This document shows positions 13,430-13,688 of a stretch of 13,688 nt of DNA, piece after piece; the first letter of the stretch is position 1, and the number at the start of each line of letters is the position of its first letter. Position numbers and translations under genes: made by a program. The stretch covers positions 1 to 13,688 of the forward strand of contig DAORXQ010000048.1 in the NCBI GenBank assembly GCA_035371905.1, in the 5' to 3' direction. Source of the DNA: a bacterium (lineage in GTDB: Bacteria; Ratteibacteria; UBA8468; B48-G9; JAFGKM01). Under the pieces are notes generated by a model. That model saw only the letters and a program-made list of their open reading frames with translations. It was not told the DNA's origin and searched no databases.

Positions 13430-13688
13430 AACTTTTTTGATATTTTTTCTCCTTTTTTCATTTTCAGTTCTTTCTGAAGAAATAAAATATAAAGGGGATA
13501 ATATTAAAGTTTTTTTTGGTAAAGAAGATGAAATAGAAAGAATTGAGATGGAAGGAAATGTTGTGATTGTTTACAAGGATATTACGATTAAAACAAACAG
13601 AGCAGTATTTGATAAAAAGGATAATTTTATAGAATGTGAAGAAGGTGTTGAAATTTTTTCTTCTTCTGGTAGATTTTATGCTGAAAAA
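13419..13688 (+). CDS. LptA/OstA-like periplasmic LPS-transport protein (5' partial)
   Basis: The ATG at 13419 overlaps the kinase stop by 11 nt and the frame stays open for 90 codons to the window edge. Residues 1-20 form a Sec signal peptide (MKFKTFLIFFLLFSFSVLS, then EE). The mature part has the OstA beta-jellyroll pattern: IERIEMEGNVVIVYKDITIKTNRAVFDK, quoted in parts as MEGNVVIVYKDI and KTNRAVFDKKDN, then IECEEGVEIFSSSGRFYAEK. The alternating 'GnV.i' and 'A.y' periodicity is diagnostic of LptA, LptC or the N-terminus of LptD. It carries lipopolysaccharide across the periplasm, so an outer membrane is implied. No ribosome binding site is clear; it may be coupled to the kinase. Confidence 0.85.
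   Translation, partial: MKFKTFLIFFLLFSFSVLSEEIKYKGDNIKVFFGKEDEIERIEMEGNVVIVYKDITIKTNRAVFDKKDNFIECEEGVEIFSSSGRFYAEK

Overview
The window is strongly AT-rich (about 30% G+C by eye) and gene-dense, and reads as a chromosomal segment of a diderm bacterium. The last gene is the start of an LptA/OstA-like lipopolysaccharide-transport protein, which implies an outer membrane. The housekeeping genes (mnmE, tRNA-Ala) and the mix of a DUF4416 protein, a GH130 glycosidase/phosphorylase and a PfkB kinase would suit an uncultivated saccharolytic candidate-phylum lineage (Omnitrophota-like is a guess). Several promoters place the transcription start almost on the ATG, so leaderless mRNAs appear common, while internal operon genes use AAGGAGG-type ribosome binding sites.

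Layout from left to right. A possible gene end (2-70) converges on a leftward group: degenerate receiver-domain protein, mnmE, aldo/keto reductase. A divergent promoter region (2876-2974) separates this from a rightward group: an XRE repressor, then from its own promoter DUF4416, an alpha/beta hydrolase and GH130, all overlapping. A leftward acyl-CoA-ligase-like gene follows. Divergent from it are an MFS permease and an AEC-family permease, spaced 4 nt apart. A leftward tRNA-Ala(GGC) with a near-consensus promoter comes next.

The most interesting part is 9710-12374. A leftward, tightly packed operon reads cas6, small protein A, AbiEii-type nucleotidyltransferase A, small protein B, AbiEii-type nucleotidyltransferase B. 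It ends about 60 nt from a minimal CRISPR-like unit of two repeats and one spacer. No cas1, cas2 or effector gene is in the window. The pairs look like two tandem, non-identical toxin-antitoxin modules sharing a promoter with a Cas6-family RNA endonuclease that lacks the usual N-terminal histidine. A CRISPR-coupled toxin-antitoxin or guardian system, or a Cas6 recruited as an RNA-processing regulator, is a testable hypothesis and not shown by sequence alone.

The right end is a rightward PfkB sugar kinase with a strong ribosome binding site, overlapping by 11 nt the start of an exported LptA/OstA-like protein cut by the window edge.
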